Assembly (NCBI GenBank): GCA_963752045.1
Contig: CAVVWN010000012.1
Coordinates: 96,005-160,004 of the forward strand
Source of the DNA: DATKDF01 sp963752045
GTDB taxonomy: Bacteria > Acidobacteriota > Vicinamibacteria > Vicinamibacterales > SCN-69-37
Length of the DNA stretch: 64,000 nucleotides
Direction of reading: 5' to 3'
Shown: positions 58,797 to 64,000 of the stretch, piece after piece
Numbering within the stretch: position 1 is the first letter of the stretch
Layout: every line of letters starts with the position of its first letter
Position numbers and translations under genes: made by a program
The notes under the pieces: generated by a model
What the model saw: only the letters and a program-made list of their open reading frames with translations
What the model was told of the DNA's origin: nothing
Database searches by the model: none

Positions 58797-58849
58797 AGGG
58801 GCCGGCTTCAGCCGAGCCCACCGCTGGGCGGGCTGAAGCCCGCCCCTCC
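58797..58849. repeat. Second copy of the GGGGCCGGCTTCAGCC hairpin repeat
   Basis: It begins AGGGGCCGGCTTCAGCC and ends GGGCTGAAGCCCGCCCCTCC, nearly identical to 24096-24146. Here too it lies in an intergenic space, 33 bp past the stop of the sigma-54 activator gene. Confidence 0.8.
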
Positions 58850-58881
58850 GACACTTTGTCAACACAAGGGGCTGCCCGGGG

Positions 58882-60916
58882 TTAGGCCTGAGCCCGCGCG
58901 CCCGGCCGACGGATCCCCAGTCTGGCCATGCGGGCCTCGAGCGTGGTTGGCTTGAGGCCGAGCTTGGCGGCCGCCGCGTCCTGGCCGCGGATTCGCCAGC
59001 CGGTTTCCTCGAGCACCCGCAGGATGTGCTCGCGCTCCAGCTCACGGAGGTCGCGCGACCCGGCGCGGGCGTCCCTTTCGCGGGGCGCTGCGGCGGCGCC
59101 GTGCGGCGGGGCGACGGTCAGGATCGGGCCGGGCGAGAGGATCATGGCGCGCTCGAGCAGGTTGCGCAGTTCCCGGACGTTGCCGGGCCAGTCGCAGGTG
59201 GTCAGCGCCTCGAGGCTGGCACCGTCGATCTCAACGAACCGCTTGCGCATCACGTCGCTGAGTTCCTGAACGAGCGCGTGGGCCAGCGCCGGGATGTCCT
59301 CCCGGCGCTCGCGCAACGGTGGCACCGTGATGGGAAACACGTTGAGCCGGTAATAGAGGTCGCTCCGGAACGTGCCAGCCCGAACGGCCGCATCGAGGTC
59401 TCGGTTGGATGCGGCAATGATGCGCACGTCGATCGCGATGGACGCGGGATTGCCGAGCCGCTCGATCGTCCGTTCCTGCAGGACACGGAGCAGCTTGACC
59501 TGCACGTCGAGCGGCAGATCGCCAATTTCGTCGAGGAAGAGCGTCGATCCGTTGGCCAGCTCGAAGCGTCCGATCTGTTTCGACAGCGCTCCGGTATAGG
59601 CGCCCTTCTCCCGGCCGAAGAGCTCGCTTTCGATGAGCGCGGCCGGAATCGCCGAACAGTTCACGCGTACCATGGCGCGCGCCCGGCGTGGACTGGCCTC
59701 GTGGATGTGGGCGGCGAACCGTTCCTTGCCGGTGCCCGTTTCCCCGATGAGCAGCACCGTCGACGTCGTCGCGGCAACCTGCCCGGCCAGATTGAGCGCG
59801 TGGGCGATGGCTGGACTCCGGCCCGTCACCAGCTCGCTGTCATTTGCGGGAAGGACCTGCCGGCGCAGGTAGATGTTCTCGCGCTCGAGCCGGTCGCGCA
59901 GGCGTTTGACATCCTCGTGGGCCGCCTGGAGGGCCTCCTCCCTCTCCCGCGACTCGGTAATGTCGAGGGCCGCGCCGACGAGCGTCACGGCGTCATCGGT
60001 GGCCACGTCGCCCACGACCCGGCGCCAGGTGTGCCGCAGCCAGATCGGTCCGCGGGCGGGGTGTTCGTAGCGGTACTCCGCCGTCGCCCGCTCGATCTCT
60101 CCGGCGAGCACTCGACGACGCAGTTCAAGGACACTGGCACGACTGGTCTCGTCGATTCGCGACAGCCACGAATCGGGCAAGCGGTCCTCCTCGTCGGGAC
60201 CGAGGCCGAACAGGTCGCGCATGCGAGCGTCGAGAAAGGGCGGGGCGTCGAGGGCGCGCCACTCTGCGAATCCCAGCTCGGCAGCGTCAAACGCGGCGGC
60301 CAGGCGCGCCGCGTGCTCGCGCAGGCGGGCTTCGCCCTCACGGACGGCGTCGAACGCCCGCTGGCGCGCCAACGCGGTGGCCATCAAGCTGCCCAGCACC
60401 CGGAGGCGGGGCACGTACTCCACCGGCCAGTCGCGCTCCTCGAACACGGCGTGGAGCACAATCAAATGGCTGACCTCGGCGCTCGTGGAGATCGGAACCG
60501 AAGAGCGTCGAGCGCGTCCCCATGGCTAAGGCGTTCTCGCGATCCAGGGCGGCCTCCAGCGGCATGTCGGCCACGCGCGGCACCACCGAGGGCTGGGCTT
60601 CGACGACGACTGTCTGGTATTGCCAGGGAAACATCGTGGCGAGATTGAGGCTGCCGGACACGACCGACACGCCGCTGGCATAGGAAGCGAAGGAGACGTT
60701 GACCGTGTGCCTGTCGGGACTGACGGTCAAGAGCGCGCAGCGGTCAGTCTTGAAGAAGGTGCGGACCCGGGTCAGCGCGCCGTCAATCGCGGTCGTCACC
60801 TCGTCTGCGGACGCCGCCATGAGCAGGGCCGACGTGTCCGAAATCAGGGACTCGAACGCCAGGCGACCTTCGAGCTGCTCGTCAGTTCTGGCGTCCGGAC
60901 TGTCCGAGGCAGCCAC
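58882..60916 (-). CDS. GAF-PAS sensor sigma-54 activator (one frameshift)
   Basis: About 678 aa from GTG 60916. N-terminal GAF domain (GRLAFESLISDTSALLMAAS; VRTFFKTDRCALLTVSPDRH), interrupted near 60,505 by one inserted base and continuing as SVPISTSAEVSHLIVLHAVF. PAS domain at about 170-320 (RLAAAFDAAELGFAEWRALD; WRRVVGDVATDDAVTLVGAA), a coiled coil, then AAA+ with Walker A LIGETGTGKERFAAHIHEAS, sigma-54 loop GREKGAYTGALSKQ (Tyr for Phe in GAFTGA), Walker B GSTLFLDEIGDLPLDVQVKL and WPGNVREL. The Fis-like HTH is RIRGQDAAAAKLGLKPTTLE. It has no receiver domain, so ligand sensing by GAF/PAS replaces phosphorylation (FhlA/MopR-like logic). The next genes downstream carry a candidate sigma-54 promoter. 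Confidence 0.9.
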
Positions 60917-61040
60917 AGTCCCGATGGTACCCGACGAATGTCAGGCGTTCCGGCCACATTCCATCATGATGGAGAATCCCCAACGGGTGCGCCGAGGCAA
61001 ACGCCGGACGACCGAACCCAGCCCCTCCGGGCCGCGCCAC

Positions 61041-62430
61041 TCAGAAGTTGAGCATGAAGCTGCTGTAGAACACGGGGCCGTTGCCGCCCACGAGCGACGG
61101 CAGCGACAGGGCCCCGACAGGCGACTGCCGGAGCAGGAGGAGCTCGGCGTTCCAGCGGACGATCTCGTTCTTCCACGGGTACCAGTTGACGCCGAACCGC
61201 GCGTCCCAGGGATCCCCGTACTCGCCGAAGATCCGCGAGCCGGTGACGTAGGCCTGCACGGTCTTCGGCACGACCATGGCCGAGCCCTGGAGCTGGAAGC
61301 CCTGGTCGAAGAGCTCGCCGAACGGAAGCTGGTCGGTGCCGGGACCACGAAAATCCGTCACCCACCGCCAGAAGAGTTCGCCTTCGAGCGCCAGGCCGCG
61401 GTACTTGACGCCGGCATCGACCGCCGTCATCCGCAGGAAGGCATCGGTGATGCTGATGTCGTCGCCAAAGAGCCGCGGCGTGAAGATGACGTTGCCGTCC
61501 GAAAGCCGGATCTGCGAGTTCTCGATGCCCTCGGTGTCGGGCTGGCTCTGCCGGTTCTCGTCGCTCCGCGTGTAGTGCACGCCGATGCGCAGCGCCGGTT
61601 CGGCGTGCGCGTCGAATATCATCCGAAGCTGCGACCGTAGTCGCCGACAGGCTGCCAGACGAGCGACGCCGACACGGCGTCGAGGCCGCTGTCGAGCTGA
61701 CCGGCATCCACGCCGAGCTGGCTCAGGTTGTTGCCGAGCATCACGGAGTAGTCTATACCGCCGGTGACCGACCCCTTCGCCCAGATCCCCCGCGGGTAGG
61801 ACGGCCGGAAGAACTCGTCCGCTGGCCATGAGCCGGTTGTCGACCGAGAGCCACTGCGGGAGGTTGCCCTCGAGCGATTGCGTGCCGGGCATCGAGCCGA
61901 TCCCGCCACCCACCGTCAGGTCTGTTGAACGTGTACTGCAGGTTGCCGCCCACGACCACCTGCGCGCCGAGCCCCTGACTCACGTTGGCGGTCCACACGT
62001 ACCGAGGTACCTGCAGCCCGCCGGCTCATCATCCAGCCCAGGAACTGCAGGTTGACCTTCTGGAACTGGATGTCCTGCCTCGGGTTGATGGTCTTCACCG
62101 TGCCGAACGAGTTGGTGTACGACTCGTCGAGTCCCTGCTGGTTCAGGTAACGGACGTAGGTGAAGAGCTTCAGGTTGAGATTGCCGGGCCCCGGAATCGG
62201 CGCTGAGCTTGAAGCCGGTGGCTGGCGAGAGGATCGCGGACCCGCCGCAGGTGCCGGAGCTGGCTGGGAAGGCGTACAACGTGCCGGCGGCGGCGACGCA
62301 CGCGCCGGCCGGGCAGACGGCCGGGGCGGTGGTCTGCGCGGGGAGTGGCTTGCGCCGCAGCCGGACGCGCGCCGGTGAACAGCCCGAGCGCCGCTGCAGC
62401 AACCCCGACATTCATGCGGAAACGGCTCAT
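61041..62430 (-). CDS. Porin-like outer-membrane protein, paralogue of 56704-58239 (multiple frameshifts)
   Basis: ATG 62430 opens a signal peptide (NVGVAAAALGLFTGARPAAA). The rest is scattered over three frames but reads in family order: TTAPAVCPAGACVAAAGTLY and ASSGTCGGSAILSPATGFKL (a Cys-containing N-terminal domain), LKLFTYVRYLNQQGLDESYT, TINPRQDIQFQKVNLQFLGW, SLEGNLPQWLSVDNRLMA, DEFFRPSYPRGIWAKGSVTG and a continuous final part (LFGDDISITDAFLRMTAVDA to VFYSSFMLNF). DEFFRP...VWAQG-type motifs are shared with the other porin. I count about six one-base shifts between 61,620 and 62,370. A terminal Phe supports an intact barrel end. Probably a real gene damaged by sequence errors. Confidence 0.75.
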
Positions 62431-62483
62431 GATATCGATGCCCTCTTCTTGCCAGTGTCGCCGACAGAAACCGGCTCGAGCGG

Positions 62484-64000
62484 CTACTGCCCGCGGCCTC
62501 TGACGGCGGCCCTGGCGGCGTCGCGCCGCGCTCGCTCCTCCACGATCAGCCTGTAGGCGACGTAGTACTTGTAGATGTTGCTGACGTAGGTGACGGTCTC
62601 GCGGCCGATGCGCTCGGACGCGATCTGCTCCACGTTGCCGAACCAGACGTTCGGGTCGAGCCCGCGCTTCTCGGCTTCCCTCCGCAGCTGGCGGACCCGT
62701 CCCGGCCCGGCGTTGTAGGACGCGAAGGCGAACAGGCCCTTGTTCAGCGCGGTCCATCGGCTCGTCCTTGAAGTACTGGTCCATGATGCAAGCGCATGTA
62801 CTTCACGCCGGCGTGGATGTTGGCCTCGAGTTCCTGATGTCGCCGACCTTCAGCTCCTTGCCCGTGGCCGGCATGACCTGCATGACGCCGATGGCGCCGA
62901 CCCGGCTCTTCGCGTTCTGGTTGAGCCCCGACTCCTGGTAGCCCTGCGCCGCCATCAGCAGGTAGTCCATGCTGGTACTGGTCGCTGTACTTCCGGAACA
63001 GCTCGACCAGCGCCAGGAACTTCTTGCGCTCGGCCTCGGAGGTGGCGTTCTTCGCGTACTTCGTGCTCACCAGGTAGCGCTTCTCCATCATGTTGCCGAA
63101 CGCCGTCCCGAGGCCGTACTTCGCCAGGAACGCGTTGAGGCTCGGCCGCGAGCAGCGGGCTGTTCTTGCGGATGGGCGACCGCGCAGGCTGGCACCGGTC
63201 CGCACGGTCACCGTGTCGTGGACGGTGAGGTTCGGAAGCACCTTCTTCCAGAACTCCGCCAGGTAGTCGTGCGACGACGACGGTCGGGATGAGGCCGGCG
63301 TTGACCATCTCGAGCAGGTCGTCGTCTTCGAGGTTCGCCGGCGACCTCCCGGATGACGACGGGCGGCTTGCCCTGCGCCTTCAGCCGCCCGTTGAGCGCG
63401 AGCAGGCTCTGGTCGATAGCTGCTGCCCTTGCGCGCGTAAGACGCTTCTGGCCCGACAAGATCGTCGACCGAGGCGATCGCCGGCGCGCCGGGGCCGGTC
63501 ACCACGACTTCGCTGACGTTCGTGCGGGTGGGATTGGTGAAGTCCGACGAGCGCCTGCAGCTCGGGCGTGACGGTGACCTGGGCGATCACCAGGTCGACC
63601 TTGCCCTCGAGAAGCGCCGAGCCGCAAGTCGCGCGGCATCGGCATGAAGACCACGTTGATCGTCGCGTTGCCCGTTCTTGAGACCTCTTGTTCAGCTGGT
63701 CCTCGAAGGCCTTCCCGTACTCGTAGGCGACGCCGCGCTGCACGCCCTTGTCGACGAAGTAGAAGGTGCGGTTGTAGGTGACGCCGACGCGGATGAGCCG
63801 CCGCTCGACCATCTGGTCGAAGTCGCCGGTGAACGGCGCGGAGAGGTGGCCCGCACAGGTTCCGGCAACGCGCTTCGTACGCGGGCGGCGCGAGGGGCTC
63901 GTCCGGTTCGTCAGCCGGCGTCGTGGCGACGGTCTCCTCGGGAGGCTCGGCTGTGCCCCCGCACGCGCCCGTCGTGAACGACACACCCGCGATTACGGTC
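62484..64000 (-). CDS. MltF-like lytic transglycosylase: solute-binding plus SLT domains (frameshifted, cut by window end)
   Basis: The N-terminus lies at or beyond base 64000; a lipobox-like FTTGACGG is close to the edge. Pieces in three frames give a periplasmic solute-binding domain (FDQMVERRLIRVGVTYNRTF; YEYGKAFEDQLNK; LEGKVDLVIAQVTVTPELQA; AEFWKKVLPNLTVHDTVTVR) and then a transglycosylase domain (LNAFLAKYGLGTAFGNMMEK; AKSRVGAIGVMQVMPATGKE; LEANIHAGVKYMR; LFAFASYNAGPGRVRQLRRE; VTYVSNIYKYYVAYRLI). The catalytic Glu is the one in YQESGLNQNAKSRVG. The order matches MltF, which cleaves peptidoglycan strands to anhydro-muropeptides. At least ten single-base shifts occur, the densest in the window. 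The end at 62484 is a TAG in the restored frame. Confidence 0.78.

Overview
The window looks like a chromosomal segment of a high-GC Acidobacteriota, most likely class Vicinamibacteria. The markers are a von Willebrand protein of the 'VWFA-related acidobacterial' type, a giant TonB receptor with a carboxypeptidase-regulatory plug domain, a Ser/Thr kinase fused to a TolB-like propeller, and PQQ and isoquinoline-oxidoreductase enzymes. No rRNA, tRNA, CRISPR array, phage or intact insertion sequence was seen. The lineage is inferred from gene families, not measured.

Layout. 1-6.2 kb: an AI-2E-type permease (cut by the window edge), an NTF2-like secreted protein and an NtrY/NtrX-like kinase/regulator pair, divergent from a receiver-PP2C phosphatase that has a textbook sigma-54 promoter; then an exported methyltransferase. 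6.2-10.2 kb: an APC transporter, a Nudix hydrolase and an AlkD-like glycosylase, separated by short-period repeats. 10.2-20.9 kb: heavy-metal efflux, namely a cusCBA-like operon with a small Cys-rich leader gene, and a merR-copA operon with a clear MerR-type operator. A vapBC module lies between them, and a 164-bp terminal-inverted-repeat element sits between cusB and cusA. 21-24 kb: pntAB transhydrogenase. 24-34 kb: a degenerate histidine-kinase-like protein, an M20 hydrolase with altered metal ligands, a thioesterase, a cytochrome c/PQQ dehydrogenase pair, a variant metallo-beta-lactamase-fold lipoprotein, YajQ and the VWFA protein. 34-34.7 kb: an 11-copy 47-bp tandem array.

34.7-64 kb is almost entirely minus strand. 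After the TonB receptor come nine tightly packed genes: Ser/Thr kinase, small Cys-tailed protein, IorA/IorB oxidoreductase, ABC exporter, subtilase, KamA-type radical SAM enzyme and aminotransferase. The last four form a translationally coupled set that I regard as the best candidate for an undescribed system, possibly making and exporting a modified peptide or beta-amino acid. 49.7-64 kb holds envelope and uptake functions: a carbohydrate-binding-like protein, a small barrel, a periplasmic glutaminase/DcaP porin/amidohydrolase/porin/monooxygenase operon with a candidate sigma-54 promoter next to a sigma-54 activator, another porin, and an MltF-like lytic transglycosylase.

Two cross-cutting features matter. 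First, at least five loci carry short-word tandem arrays that begin 0-5 nt after a stop codon; one word family recurs 20 kb apart and another is embedded in the copA coding sequence. Second, many genes (tolC, copA, aminotransferase, kamA, subtilase, ABC exporter, sigma-54 activator, last porin, mltF) are broken by single-base shifts. Nearly all those I traced are +1 insertions, which points to error-prone sequencing rather than gene decay.
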